Source of the DNA: Bretschneidera sinensis
Lineage: Eukaryota; Streptophyta; Magnoliopsida; Brassicales; Akaniaceae
Assembly: GCA_023935145.1 (NCBI GenBank)
Contig: CM043700.1
Location: 62,335,620-62,399,619 of the forward strand
Length of the DNA: 64,000 bases
Reading direction: 5' to 3'
Positions 1 through 11,943 of the stretch are shown piece after piece. Position 1 is the first letter of the stretch. Every line of letters starts with the position of its first letter. The notes under the pieces were generated by a model. It was not told where the DNA came from. It ran no database searches and saw nothing but the letters and a program-made list of their open reading frames with translations. The translations under genes were made by a program, and so were the position numbers.

Positions 1-1837
1 ATACACACTTTTTACTTTATTTTAATTATTCTTACCAAATCTTGTTTGGTTTTCTTCTTTCTCCAATCCAAAACTATTCTATTTCTTTAAACACTTAGGG
101 ACTGAAAGAAAGGTCAAAAGAGTAAAATTTTGAAGAGGTTTATGGGAGAAATTCTAAAAGAGTTGAGGAAAGCTCTAAGAAAAACCAAAGGTAATAACGT
201 GAATTTTATTTTCGAAATTTAGCATACATGAAATTTTCCGAAACTCAATGTGGAAATTTTTAAAGGGTATGAATTTTGGAAGAATTGACGAATAAATTAT
301 AAATTTTAATATAAATATTATGTCAAGTGTTGACGAACAATAGTCGGGGTGAAATTGTTGAAAAGAGCAGGAAAGCAAATGAAGTGATCCACAGATAGTT
401 TTAAGTACTACGTGGTGAGTTAGATTTACTTTAAGTAATCAAGATAAATATGAAATATATAGTGAAAATATTTAAATAAATTATTAACTTATGATTTGAG
501 GATAGATGAAAGTTGGTTGATGGGTATGACATGAATAATTGGCATGTAGAGAATTATTATATTAGAAGTAATATTATTAGAATGATGAGTCAAATTAATA
601 ATGAAGGTGATAAATGAAATTCTTGACTAGGTATGGTTGATGATTTGATTTGATATATGAAGAGAAGAATTTAGTGAAATTGATCAAATAATAATTTAAG
701 AAGAAACATGATAGCTAATTTGAATGTCTGAATACATGCTTATTTTTATATTATTATTCATATGCATATTCATGTCATTATTCATATGCGTATGCATGAA
801 ATAAAAGAACCAGGAAGGAAGCCGGTCTAAATGAAAATAAAATAACTAGGAAGGCAACTGGTCTAAATGAAAATAAAAGAACCGGGAAGGAAATCAGTCT
901 AAATGAAAATAAAAGAACCGAGAGGGTAGCCGGTCTAAATAAGAATAAAAGAACCAGGAAGGCAGTCGGTCTAAATGAGAATGAAAGAACCGGGAAGGCA
1001 GCTGGTCTAAGCTAAAACGTGTCGACATATGGGAAGATGTTCCCAATAATAATAACATTTAAATTCACACATTGTATTTGCTTTAAGTATTGATTGTTAT
1101 TGCTTGAGATGTTAAAGTACTATTCATGATTGTAAATTTATTGACAGATGAATGAGTCTCACAGAGAGACAAATATGTGGAGGAAGAAATATAGAAATAT
1201 GATATGGTGAGAATTGTCTAAGTGATTGATTATATGATATGAACCTCATAACGAGGTAAATGATAATGTTGAATTGAAAATTTAGAGATAATTAAATATA
1301 TGATTAAAAGATTGATATGTCTGATGAGTAACTTAAGAAGAGATTGTGTATTAGAGAAATTATGAAATTGAGTAGTGATTTCAGAATATTGTTATTGAAT
1401 TATTTGAGAAAAAAGATAAATGAATATCAGAAGATTATTAGAGGTAATTTAATTATAAGATGTGGTTGGGAGTATAAAATCGAATACTTCTAGTAAATTT
1501 AATTCGTTAAGCTTGTGAAGCTCACTCCTCATTGTTCAATGATTTCAAGTAGCGGGCAGAACATATTAGATTGTGAGTGGAAATTCTAACCAAATCGTTT
1601 TTTGTAAGCCACGTGGTCTACATCCTTAGACTAATGAAAAAAAAATATTTGTAAATATTCATGCATACTATGTTCAGTTGAGATCTGAATGATGTAGCTC
1701 CCCTGTTGAGGGTTGAGGATTTATGTATATAGATAATTCAGTTGATGTTTTTATATTGTTGCATATATGTGTCATGCTGAGATTTCAAAAAGTGATGACA
1801 CTGTCTTAGGATGGTCATCTTGGGATGGGTCGTTACA
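1..1837 (+). repeat. Tekay-like 5' LTR (left end outside window)
   Basis: Positions 1-180 align with about 6596-6765, and the rest aligns with 29513-31071, the two pieces of the 3' LTR. About 330 bases of the LTR must lie before the window, giving a full length near 2.1 kb. The LTR ends in GGGATGGGTCGTTACA, as does the 3' copy. It holds six degenerate tandem units near 800-1013, whereas the 3' copy has three. Confidence 0.9.
800..1013 (+). repeat. 36-bp tandem repeat inside the LTR, about 6 copies
   Basis: Units follow the pattern ATAAAAGAACCGGGAAGGCA followed by GCYGGTCTAAATGA. Six copies are seen here, three at 30127-30232, and four on the other strand at 46490-46628. Copy number therefore varies between LTRs of one family. 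Confidence 0.85.
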
Positions 1838-1841
1838 ATTT

Positions 1842-1853
1842 TGGTATCAGAGC
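1842..1853 (+). promoter_or_regulatory. Primer-binding site, initiator tRNA-Met
   Basis: TGGTATCAGAGC lies four bases after the LTR end and is an exact match to the usual primer site complementary to the 3' end of plant initiator tRNA-Met. Confidence 0.9.
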
Positions 1854-1923
1854 ATTAGATTTTATGATTCTGTAGACTACATAAAAAAGAAAGAAAGTGG
1901 AAGACTAAATAAATTATTTCTTA

Positions 1924-2900
1924 ATGAATAATCTGAGGATGATACGTGGACGTGTTAAAGCTAGAATTAGAGTTGTTGACTTGAGAGGGCGTGGCAGGCC
2001 CCAATTTTTAAACAAGTTGAGGTTGAAATGGAAGTTGATTATAAGTCTGCGGTTCCTAGAAGGGAACATATTGATAGTATAATTGATATTAGTAGGGGTA
2101 TGAGAGAATCTAGAATTGAAAGAGATGAGCTAAGAGAAACTTTTGCTCATGCTCTTGAGAAAATGAATGTAATAGATGATAGAATTGATAGTCTATAGCA
2201 TAGACTTGATGAACAGGCTAAAACGATGCCTGAGGTTGTCGTAAATCCAATCATGGTAGACGTTCAAAAGGGGAAAGGTGAGTTTATGCATGAGATGCAG
2301 GGAGATTGTTTTGTTAAATATATTAAGTTGAATGCTTTGTTGTTTCAAGGATTTATGAATCCTTTTAAGCTTGAGTTATGGGTGAAACATGTAGAGAGAT
2401 TATTTGATATTTTACCAATGACTGACAGGCAGAGGGTCACCTTTGCTATGTTCAAGTTAGAAAGAGAGGCCTTAGAATGGTGAGAGGATATTCTTCCTAG
2501 GGTAAGTGCAGATGCTGATAGACCCTTAACCTGGAATAGGTTTAATGAGATTTTTCTTGATAAATACTTTTCTTATACCTCTAGAGCCCAATAAGAGAGA
2601 CATTTTATTTATTTGAGGCAAATGTATTAACTATGACTCAATATGATAAGAGATTTGTGGCTTTGTCAAGGTTTGTACTGAAAATGGTAGACATTTTGAG
2701 ATAAAATCGAAACTATCTTACATGAGGCATATGAATTATGTTAGGTTAGTGGATATAACACTTTAGATTGAGAAAAATGTGATGAAGTTTAAGGGAAAGA
2801 GAAAGAGAGGTTAAAGAGACTTAGACATGAAGGTTCTAGAGGTAGTGGTGGTATGAGTATACAGGGTGAGAGTTCACCCCAGATGGGGCGTTCCTTGTTA
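1924..2900 (+). pseudogene. Tekay-like gag remnant
   Basis: The capsid-type gag reading starts near the ATG at 1924, with an Arg/Gly-rich start typical of this group. The best block is the open stretch 2226-2483, ending in VERLFDILPMTDRQRVTFAM and ALEW, the conserved core of the plant retrotransposon gag domain. A stop directly after that block, another near 2592 and further frame changes break the gene. The nucleocapsid zinc knuckle that should follow is not recognisable. Function in the intact family is assembly of the virus-like particle around the element RNA in the cytoplasm. Confidence 0.8.
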
Positions 2901-3085
2901 TAAGGAACTATAGTATAGAATCAGAGGCAAGCATAATCTGTTGCTTCTGTAGCTCAGAATAATATCGGTGGGACACTTAAATTTAGGAGATGGTCTGTGA
3001 GAACTGGAAGTTATGGTAAAGGTGGGAGTGTCCTACCTAAAGGATGTGATAACTTAATAAAAATACTAGAATGAGTTGTAGATGT

Positions 3086-3420
3086 AATCAAATAAGATAT
3101 TTATCCCAAAATTGTTGTAATTTGAGATGCTTTGTATGTAGAAATGGTGGACATAGCAATGTTGGTTGATCCTGGTGCAACTCATTCTTTTGCATCCAGG
3201 GTTTAGGAAGTCTACTGAAGTATGTATTAGTACTTCGATGCATAATGTTATTGTTGAAGTTCGTACTAGAGATAGAGTGATAATCATAAACGTTTAGAAG
3301 GGTTGTGTGATTTGTATCAGTGATAGAAAGTTTGAAGTTGATTTGTTTTCTTTGAATATGGTTAACTGTTTTAAGGAAAATGTACTGTTCAGGATACCTG
3401 GACAGGAGAAGTTTAACTTT
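3086..3420 (+). pseudogene. Tekay-like aspartic protease remnant
   Basis: The active-site region reads MLVDPGATHSFAS around 3159-3197. In the family this loop is D-S/T-G-A-T-H-S-F. Here the second residue is proline, so the catalytic triad is lost as well as the frame: a stop follows directly after the block at about 3205. The domain normally releases the mature enzymes from the polyprotein. Confidence 0.72.
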
Positions 3421-3539
3421 CAGGGAAAAACTCAATATACTTGCAAATTGTCTTATTTTTGCTCTGATTACTAGTAGAAGTTGAAGAAGGATTGTGGGAG
3501 TATTTGGCATACATAATGGATTCTAAAAAGGAAAATAGG

Positions 3540-4205
3540 AAGTTAGAATAAATCTTAGTGGTAAAAGATTTTTCTAATATATTTCTTGATGAGTGGTCAA
3601 GTTTGTCTCCCAGTAAGGAGAGTACATTTTCTATTGATGTGATACCAGGTTCATCACATATATCTATAGCACCCTGCAGAGTGATACCCACTTAGTTAAG
3701 AGAGTTGAAAGTTCAAGAGTTGTTAGATAAACAATTTATTCGATTTGGTGTGTCGCCTTGGGGAGCCCTATGTTGTTTTCCATAAGTTTCTTGTGATACC
3801 ATTTGGGTTGACTTATGTTACAGTTGTATTCATGGACTTGATAAATAGAGTATTTAAACTATATCTTCACAAGTTTATGGTTGTATTTGACATTCTGATA
3901 TATTCTAAGAAGGAAGATCAACATGTGAAGAATTTAAAAATAGTGTTGGAGATTATGAGGAAATAGAGATTATATGTGAAATTTTTTTTAATGTAAATTT
4001 TGGCTTAATAAAGTTACTTTCTTGAAACATTTAGTGTCTGGAAATGGTATAACAGTTGAGCCACAAAAGATAGAGACAATGTTGAGTTGGGAGAGACCAA
4101 CTAATGTGACTAAGATTTGAATTTTCTTAGGGTTAGCTGGTTATTATAGAAGATTCATACAAAAATTTTCTATTATTGCAGTACTGTTTACTATATTAAC
4201 TAGGA
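3540..4205 (+). pseudogene. Tekay-like reverse transcriptase remnant
   Basis: The N-terminal part (3590-3765) reaches the SPWGA block. The next recognisable block is the IPFGLT motif at 3796, so the part between them, with the palm residues and the first catalytic aspartate, is deleted. The catalytic FxDD box region (about 3880-3905) reads VVFDILIYSK and has lost one of its two aspartates. The connection block 'FLGLAGYYRRFIQ' is still readable at about 4116-4160. A stop at 3964 and others disrupt the frame. The enzyme cannot be active. Confidence 0.85.
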
Positions 4206-4665
4206 AATAGGTGAGATTTGTATGGTCTGGAGTGTGAGAAAAGTTTCCAATTACTAAAAGAGAAATTGACTACAGCTCCAGTATTGGTGCTTCTTTCTGG
4301 TGATGAAGGATTTGTGGTGCATAGTGATGCATTCCATCAAGAGTTGGGATGTGTGTTGATGCAACATGAGAAGGTAATGGCATATGCTTATAAGCAATTG
4401 AGGAATCATGAGAGAAATTACCCTAACCATAACTTAGAGTTGGCTGCCATAGTGTTTACTTTAAAGATTGGAGACATCATATGTATGGAGCCACTTGTGA
4501 GATATTCATCGATCATATGTGTTTAACATACTTACTTACCCAGAGAGGGTTGAATTGGAGTTAAAGATGGTGGATGGAGTTGATTAGTGACTATGATTAT
4601 ACAATTCACTATTATCTAGAAAAGAAAAAGGTGGTAGTTGATGCATTAAGTAGAAAATCTACAAG
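4206..4665 (+). pseudogene. Tekay-like RNase H remnant
   Basis: The open stretch 4218-4526 carries [16 protein letters not shown], the VVHSDA block with the first catalytic aspartate, and [13 protein letters not shown] with the glutamate. After 4526 the frame shifts, but the block HYYLEKKKVVVDALSRK can be followed to about 4660. RNase H degrades the RNA strand during reverse transcription. The copy is inactive. Confidence 0.83.
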
Positions 4666-4859
4666 AAGATTGACTGCTATTGAAAGTCATGATGTGTAAT
4701 TGATGATAGATTAAGAGAGATAAGAATGAAGTTGAATATCAGTGATAGAGGATCATTGTTAACAAATATGGTTGTACATTCATTTATAGTAAAATGCTTG
4801 TTAGAGATGCAAGGTAGAGATGAAAACATAGAAAAAATTAAGCATTGAGTGCTTACTAG

Positions 4860-5700
4860 AAAGCAATATGAGTTCAAAATTTGAAATGAAGGTATTTTAG
4901 TATTGGAACATGGGATTTGTGTTCCCAATGATGCGGAGTTGAGAAAGAAGATATTGAGAGAGGTACATGATAATGTATATTCGATTCACCCGAGTAACAA
5001 TAAGATGCATAGAGGATTGAGACAGAATTACTGGTGGTCAGGATTGATGAGGGATGCTGCTGAATATATTTCTAGATGTTTGGTTTGTCAGCAAGTGAAG
5101 TCAGAGAATAAACATCAGGGAGGCTTACCACAACCTCAACCTCTGCTTGAATGGCCATGGGAGAATATGGGTATGAATTTTGTTTCTAGAATTCCTTATA
5201 CCCAAAAAGGTCACGATACAGCGTAAGTGATAGTAGATAGACTTTCTAAGTCATCTTAATTTCTTCCAATTAAAACTAATTAGAGTCCTGAAGAGTTGGT
5301 TGAACTGTATGTAGTTGAGATTGTAAGGTTGCATGGAGTAATATTAAACATAGTGTCAAATAGAGATGCTAGAGTTACATCTTGGTTTTGGAGAGGCTTT
5401 TAGAAAGCCACGAGTACGTAGTTACAATTGAGTGCCATTTTTCATCCTCAAACAGATGAGCAGACAAAAGGGATTATTAGAGAACTTGAAGATTATGTTG
5501 AGGGAAAATGTGATGAGTTTCTCAGTAAGTTGGGATGCTTACTTGCCCCTGATTGAATTTGCTTATAATAATCAGTATCAAACTAGTATTGGGATGGCAC
5601 CATTTGAGGCTTTATATGGTAGGAGGTGTAGAACTCCAGTATGCTGGGAAGAATTTGGAGAGAGAAAGATATTTGGTCCATAAATGATAAATCTGACTAC
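4860..5700 (+). pseudogene. Tekay-like integrase (zinc and catalytic domains) remnant
   Basis: The open stretch 4903-5226 contains the zinc-binding domain: the His of REVHDN and the CLVCQQVK cysteine pair, with MHRGLRQNYWW between them. The catalytic core begins at WPWENMGMNF and is broken by a stop at 5226 and more beyond. The end of the core (5432-5683) retains LPLIEFAYNNQYQTSIGMAP and the ALYGRRCRTP block. The integrase inserts the cDNA into chromosomes. Confidence 0.85.
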
Positions 5701-5789
5701 TGAGAGGATTAAACTGGTTAGAGCGAACCTTAAAGTAGCACAGAGTATACGAAATAACTATACTGATAATAAGATAATACTTCTTGAGT

Positions 5790-6047
5790 TTTAAATAGGT
5801 GGTTGGATGTATTTAAAAATATCTCCATGGAAAGGTGTATTGAGATTTCAACAGGAAAGGAAAGTTGAGTCCGAGATACGTGGGACCCTATGAGGTTGTT
5901 GAGAGAGTTGCACCAATGGAGTATAACCTGGAATTGCCTCCAAAGTTGAAGCAGTTACACAATGTGTTTCATGTTTCACTTTTGAGAAAGTGTTTACATG
6001 ATGAATCTCATAATATTTTGAGCCACGCTGTAGAAATTAAGGCTTGA
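5790..6047 (+). pseudogene. Tekay-like integrase C-terminal domain remnant
   Basis: The open stretch 5865-6047 gives SPRYVGPYEVVERVAPMEYN and LHNVFHVSLLRKCLHDESH, the block that precedes the chromodomain in Tekay-type elements. No clear chromodomain is readable between 6047 and the 3' LTR at 6265. This block is the main evidence for the clade assignment. Confidence 0.75.
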
Positions 6048-6264
6048 CTTTTATACAAGTACAAATGAGAAATTTAGATAGAAAAGAACAAGCTTTGTGT
6101 AATAAAGTAATTCCACTAGTTCAAGTTCTATGGCGGAATAAAGATGTTGAAGAGATTACGTGAGAACATGAAGCAACTATGAAGAAATATTATCCACTGT
6201 TGTTTGATGAATTAGTTAAGGAAATTTCAGTGACTAAATTTTTATAAGATAAGATGGGTAGAAT

Positions 6265-6761
6265 TGTAATACCCGTATTCTTAAAGTAAGGGTAAAGAAG
6301 CAATTTAATAAATATGACATGAAATTAAAATAATATATCTGTGAAAGATTTATTATTGAATAAAATAATTCTTTTAAAAGAACGGACGCGTGGTGGTGTA
6401 AAGAAAAAAAAAGGGAAATGAAGAAAAAAATTTGAAGCGTCCAGGAGGACAAAGGAAAAAAAAAAAGTTTTGTAAAAAAAACGTGGACAACACCTGGAGT
6501 CCAGGTGTTTCCCAAAAAAACATGCAAAGAATGCATGTTGCCCAGGTAACAATTGTAAAACGGTGGATTGAATATATTGAATATATATATATATATATAC
6601 TTTTTACTTTATTTTAATTATTTTTATCAAATCATGTTTGGTTTTCTTCTTTCCAAAACTATTCTATTTCTTTAAACACTTAGGATCTGAAAGAAATGTC
6701 GAAAGAGTAAACTTTTGAAGAGGTTTACGGGAGAAATTCTAAGAGAGTCGAGGAAAGCTCT
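6265..6761 (+). repeat. Tekay-like 3' LTR, left piece
   Basis: Begins TGTAATACCCGTATTC. Its first 330 bases match the reverse complement of the solo LTR end at 47490-47817, and the rest matches window positions 1-175. It contains a short (TA)n run at about 6577-6599. It stops at the GCTCT duplicated by the copia insertion and continues at 29513. Confidence 0.92.
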
Positions 6762-7618
6762 TATTGGAAAATCACCTTTTGCTCTTGTTGTGATCTTTCC
6801 AAACCTCCAAATCCAGAGTGATTTGTACTAGAACAAGAATCAAACCATAAAAGAGAAAACACAAGCAATTGTTATCGAGGTTCGGTGATTTGCCTACGTC
6901 CCTGTAAGCTCCTCCGAGCTGTCTGCACTAAATCAATGGAGTTCTTACAATTACAGCAACACCTTCTCAAGAACCCTAAGCTCTTGATGAATGAAAGAAG
7001 AGAAAAGAAAGAGATAAGAACTAAATGTTTCCCTGGAATTTTCCCCAAGAAAATTCCAATTACAGAGCCCTTGAATCCCTAATATTGACTACTCTCTCTC
7101 ACTAGAAACAACTCTGAAGATTTGAGAGCCTATCTCTCTCAACACTAGCCACTCTTAGAATGAGACCCCTTATTGTGTTTCTTCCATGTATGATGTGTCT
7201 TTGCACTTGCACACTTTTCACTCTTGTGATGTTGGTTGCTCCTAGATGACCCTTTATATAGAGCAACAACTTCTTTAACCAATCTTGAAGCCAATCTTAA
7301 CCCTTAGATCTTAAGAACCAAAGACTCTTGGCTCTCTAAGAGTCTAAGTAAACCTGTGTGTTTTAATCATGTCCCATGCACCAGCTGAAGAGGCTTAAAA
7401 TAAGATGTCAGGTATGCCTTGCATCGCGGCTCAGAATCGGGTAGGTCGCGGCTCACAACAGGGGAAAAACCAGCCACCTACTGGAAGCCGCAACGCACAC
7501 CTGGAGGAGGACTTCCTATAATTGCTGGAGGCCATGGCGTACACCACCTGTGCTGCGACGCCAACCAGCACCTGATGCTGCAATCTCCATCCTTTAATTC
7601 TTAGACAAATTCTCAACA
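6762..7618 (-). repeat. Copia LTR1 (3' LTR of body A)
   Basis: 857 bp, aligning with 28661-29507 and with the two pieces of LTR2. The inner end reads TTCTCAACA and the outer end TATTGGAAAATC, where the canonical TG (seen as TGTTGG at 28661) has become TA. A minus-strand TATA box, CTATATAAAG, is at 7252-7261. Confidence 0.9.
7252..7261 (-). promoter_or_regulatory. TATA box in copia LTR1
   Basis: CTATATAAAG on the minus strand. The same box is at 29141-29150 in LTR3, whereas LTR2 has CTAAATAAAG at the matching place, so the middle LTR promoter is weakened. Confidence 0.6.
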
Positions 7619-7744
7619 CTCTCTACCTTTGTCTAAGCAATTAAACCCGAACCCATTGTGCAGAAAACTCAGGATCCAAACTCAACATGAGTCACCAAAT
7701 CATTCGACTCCAATCCTAAGAAGTCCAAGGCAATGATTGAACTT

Positions 7745-8160
7745 GCTTAGAGGTAGAACTTTAGTGCCTAAATCTGTAGGATTTTCTTCCGTGGCCACTT
7801 TGTCCACATGAATGCATCATTTTGTAACATTTTCCCGAATGAAATGATATCGAACATCCATATGCTTTGTCCTCTCATGGAACACCGGATTCTTACACAA
7901 ATACAACGCACTTTGGCTATCCGAATACACCACCACCTGCTCTTTTAGGACCTTCAACTCTTCCAACAACCCTTTGCACCACATAGCCTCTTTAATGGCT
8001 TCCATTGCTACTATGTACTCTGCCTCGATTGTTGAGAGTGCTACCACCGGCTGCAACTGAGCCTTCTAACTTATACAACATCCATTTAAGTTGAAAAAAT
8101 ATGAGGTAACCAATCTTCTTTTATCCCGGTCTACTCCATAGTCCGAATTAGTATAACCTT
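7745..8160 (-). pseudogene. Copia body A: RNase H remnant
   Basis: Minus-strand frame 8056-7817 reads MQPVVALSTIEAEYIVAMEA with the E of the catalytic set, then VVYSDSQSALYLCKNP and HERTKHMDVRYHFIRENV. This is the Tork-type copia RNase H C-terminal half. The frame breaks at 7817, where body B (24796-25152) continues to the natural end. Upstream it joins the reverse transcriptase through stops at 8057-8165. Confidence 0.85.
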
Positions 8161-8164
8161 TTAA

Positions 8165-9330
8165 CTAGATGGACTTACCCCTCTTCTCATAAACAAGCCC
8201 CACATCTGAGCTTCCCTTCAAATACCTCAGCAACCACTTCATCCCAAGCCAATGCTCTTTTCCAGGATTACTCATAAACCCGCTGAGAACACTAATTGCA
8301 TGAGAAATGTCGGGTCTAGTGCCTACCATGATGAACATTACAGATTCAACCACACTAGAGTAAGGGACCTTTTCCATTTCCTTCTTTTTCACATCCGATC
8401 TCGGACATTAATCGCTGGAGAACTTGAAATAACCAGTAAGGGGAATCTTTACTGGTTTACTATCTTCCATAGAAAACTTAGATATCATCTTTTCTATGTA
8501 TGAAGACTAAGAAACCTTCAACTTGTTTCTCTCCCTTTCTCAGATTATACTCATCCCAAGGATCATTTGTGCATGACCAAGATCCTTCATCTCAAACTTT
8601 AAACTGAGTTGAGATTTCAACTTTTCTATCCTCTCCCTGTTGTTACCAACCAACAGCATATCATCGACATAGATGAGGATAATCACCATTTCCTCCACCT
8701 TGTGACCTTTGTAGTACAAGCACGAATCATAGTAGCTCCTCATGAAACCCAAGCTAGTTACAAAGGAATCGAACCTCTTATTCCATTGCCGAGGTGATTG
8801 TTTCAGACCATAAAGAGATTTCTTCAATTCGCACACCAAATCTCCCTGCCTTCCTTCCTCATAGCCTTCGGGTTGCCTCATGTAGATGGCCTCATCAAGA
8901 TCTTCCATGTAAGAACTCTGTATTCACATCCATTTGATCGATCTCCCAATTAAATTGGACCACTATATCTAACACTATCCTTATCGTCTTGTATTTCAAA
9001 ACCAATGAGAATATTTTAGTGAAATCTATGCCTTCTCTTTATGTGAACCCCTTCGCCACTAGCTTAGCCTTGTACCGAACTTTATCCCCTGGAGTGTTCC
9101 CTTCTTTGATCTTGTAAATCCACTTATAATCCACAATTATCTGTTTTCTTGGTTGGGCACCAATTCCAAAGAGTTATTCTTCCTCAAAGAATGCATTTCC
9201 TCCTCCATAGCTAGCTTCCATCTTGACGAATCCTTACATCCCATGGCATCAATGTAAGTTTCTGGTTCACTCCCTCCTTCTGAATAAGGAGCTACTACAT
9301 TAGCATCCGTAAAACCATATCTCAAAAGTG
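8165..9330 (-). pseudogene. Copia body A: reverse transcriptase remnant
   Basis: Read from 9325 down. The block at 9325-9137 is the N-terminal region (MGCKDSSRWKLAMEEEMHSL). 8908-8540 carries SLYGLKQSPRQWNKRFDSFV and the catalytic ILIYVDDMLLVGN with both aspartates. 8392-8165 carries VGTRPDISHAISVLS and GMKWLLRYLKGSSDVG. Stops and a small deletion near 8905-8925, compared with body B, inactivate it. Confidence 0.87.
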
Positions 9331-9349
9331 GTCTGACTAGCCTCCTTTC

Positions 9350-10300
9350 CTAGTTCCTTGTGAGTTGATAATCATTCTGATTTGCTGCATCACCCCCATC
9401 TAGTTCAGCCTCCTCTTGAGTATCTTGAGCTTGGCCTTCATCAATGGGCTCTACTTGGTCTGAACCCTCTTGCCTTCCTTGCTCTACTTGAACTAAATTT
9501 TCTTTGATGCCACGCTCCACATAAACCGGGCTAGTTTGCCCACTATCCCCTGTAGGGTTAGTTTTCTCCAAATAGGGAAATAATTGCTCATTAAAAATGA
9601 CATCCTTACTTATTATGATTTTAGTTCCTTTTGGCTTTAAGGACCACAACCTATACCCCTTAATCCCTTCACCATATCCTAGAAACACACACTTTCTAGA
9701 CTTTGGGCTAAGTTTATCATCCTTTTGATGTGCAAACGCAGCACATCCAAAAGTCTTAAGGTTATTTAACTCAGGGGGTTTACCACTCCACATCTCCTCG
9801 GGAGTCTTAAGATCCAAAGCTCTATAGGGTGATCTATTAACCAAATACGCAGCAGTAAACACAGCTTCCCCCCAAAAATATTGAGGCAACCCAGAGCCAA
9901 TAATCATGCACCTAACCTTTTCCATAAGAATCCTATTCATGCTCTCAGCAACTCCATTTTGTTGAGGGGTTTTCACAACCGTTCTATGTCTTAGAATCCC
10001 ATTAAGTTCAAAAAATTTGTCAAAATCCTGATTGCAAAATTCTAAGCCATTATCGGTTCTTAAAACCTTAACTACCTTATCCGTTTAAGTTTCTAGCAAC
10101 TTTTTCCACACCACAAATTATTCAAAGCATCTAATTTATTTTTAAACAAATAAACCCAAACCTTTCTAGAATAATCATCAATTAAAGAAAGAAAGTAAAG
10201 ATTACCTCCTTGTGTTGGTGTTCTTGCTGGTCCCCAAGGATCAGCATGAATGTAGTCAAGAATACTCTTAGACTTGTACACTCCGGTGTTGAAGCTGACC
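9350..10300 (-). pseudogene. Copia body A: integrase remnant
   Basis: 10281-10093 gives YIHADPWGP with the first catalytic aspartate and LIDDYSRKVWVYLFKNK. 9976-9350 (208 codons) gives KTPQQNGVAESMNRILMEKV with the catalytic glutamate region, FWGEAVFTAAYLVNRSP, TFGCAAFAH and KCVFLGYGEGIKGYRLW. The middle aspartate region (near 10050) lies in a frame broken by stops. Body B has the same region in similar decay. Confidence 0.87.
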
Positions 10301-10890
10301 CGATGTTGTTTCCAAGAACGAAACTCTCGCAGAAATCAAGTATCTCTACCTTGTCACCATCAAGTAAACCGTTCTTGCTGAGAACTTGCAGGCTCTTTTG
10401 ACTCATGTGTCCCAAACGATTGTGCCAAAGAACCGCCTTATCCATCTCAACCATCAAGCTTGCTGCTTGATCCTTGATGTCTATGTCTCCAATCATCTCA
10501 TAGAGACTATCCTTTATTGCTGCTTTGATCACTACCAAAGATCCCTTGGTTACCTTGATCTTTCCTCCTTTTGCTTTGTATGAGTACCCCATGGAATCTA
10601 GCTGCCCCAATGAAATCAAATTTCTTCTCAAATCTAGAAGATATCTCATATTCTGCAGCAGCTTTGTAATTCCATCAAACATCCTTAATTGAATGTCTCC
10701 TATCCCCCTCACTTGGAAAGAAGTATCGTTCCATAAGAAAACCTTTCCATCATTGGTTTCCTTGAAATTCTTGAACCAATCTCAGTGAGGACACATGTGA
10801 TAAATGCACCCGGAATCCAAGATCCATTTCTCGCTGCCTTGCCTCTTGCTCACATTTGAGCACACAACAAGAACATCATCATCCTTCTGT
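10182..10890 (-). pseudogene. Copia body A: protease and pre-integrase zinc region
   Basis: The protease active site reads WILDSGCIYHMCPH near 10790-10840, with the expected DSG triplet. The open stretch 10712-10182 holds the rest of the protease, then LWHNRLGHMSQKSLQVLSKN, the HH half of the pre-integrase zinc site, followed by GDKVEILDFCESFVLG where the usual C-x2-C pair is no longer intact. About 370 bp of this region (10353-10726) is missing from body B. Confidence 0.8.
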
Positions 10891-10949
10891 TCTCCCTTGG
10901 CAATTGAAGCCTCTTCATTGTTGGTATGACCTCTTCATTTCTCATCCTT

Positions 10950-11713
10950 CATCAGCTTCTTGCAATCTCTCTTGAAATGACCCTTCTTATTGCAGTAGTA
11001 GCATCATTTTCCTCCAAACTTCGGTTTAGAATGCGATCTTCCATGGCTCTGCCCTCTACCCTTTGGTTTGTCCCGGTAGTTGCCATAGATGTTATTGCCA
11101 TTCCGAGTTGCTGGCTTTCCTCTAACGAATAGACCTTCTCCAGTTGATCCTTCCCTCATCTTGGCTTTGAAATCATGAACCCTTATAGCATTAATCACAA
11201 TTTCTTTGGTTAGTGTATCTCTTCCATATTCAGTAGAATTAATAAAGCTTTCAAAACAATCGGGAAGAGAATTCAACAAAATAACAGCCAATTGTTCATC
11301 TGGGAATGTTATACTACAACTAGTCAAATCTTGAACTAGTTTATTAAACATATCAAGATTATCTTGCAATTCTTTATTAGGATCCATTTTAAAAGCAAAG
11401 ATTCGTTTTAGAAGATAAATTTTATTAGGGAGAGTCTTAGTAAGAAATAACTTATCTAGTTTCTTCCAAATGACAGCTAGATCTTCCAAATCTCCACATT
11501 CCCTTGTCACACTATCCGACATGTGCTTGATGGTGCTATACGCCATCTTCTTCATCTCATTCCACTGGAGCTCCATGATACTTGCTGAAAAATCATCATC
11601 TTCTCTAATCACTAAGCCCACCTTTTGTTGCATAAGAACTACCTTGATTTTTTGCTTCCAAAGGCAAAGTCTCCTTTTCCATCAAACTTCTCAACAATGA
11701 AGTTTGAACCCAT
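10950..11713 (-). pseudogene. Copia body A: gag
   Basis: The likely start is the ATG at 11713 (MGSNFIVEKFDGKGDF). A one-base lesion near 11670 shifts the frame, and the reading resumes as a 209-codon open stretch, 11633-11004. This carries the UBN2-type gag domain (TLPNKIYLLKRIFAFKMD, LLNSLPDCFESF) and a basic Arg/Gly/Ser tail. A CCHC knuckle (CYYCNKKGHFKRDC) follows after one stop at about 11001-11003. The gene packages the element RNA. Relative to body B this copy keeps a short segment (about 11341-11373) that B has lost. Confidence 0.88.
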
Positions 11714-11930
11714 CTTGCGGAGAAAATCCCAAGATTTATGCAGCACCCACAATTACTTTCCAACCATCTTTTCTCTAACTTCTAAACTTCAAGAACCCGA
11801 TCAAATCTTGATCCCAGCACCGTTCTTGAACCTCAAGAACCCGACCTGATCTTGATCCCAACACCATTCTTGAATCACCCAAGAAGTTTCCTTTGATTCT
11901 TGGAGTCTTGCTCTGATACCCGCTGTTCTA

Positions 11931-11942
11931 CCTCTAATACCA
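11931..11942 (-). promoter_or_regulatory. Decayed primer-binding site of body A
   Basis: The minus strand reads TGGTATTAGAGG directly beside LTR2, two changes from the initiator tRNA-Met site TGGTATCAGAGC. Confidence 0.65.
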
Positions 11943-11943
11943 C

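Noticed and set aside
1842..1853. tRNA gene fragments
   Set aside because: TGGTATCAGAGC-type and TGGCGCC-type sequences occur only beside LTR ends, so they are primer-binding sites; no cloverleaf-forming sequence surrounds them.
3066..3691. Minus-strand ORFs of 73-140 codons over the Tekay protease/RT region
   Set aside because: The plus strand carries recognisable protease and reverse-transcriptase motifs at the same place; the minus frames show none.
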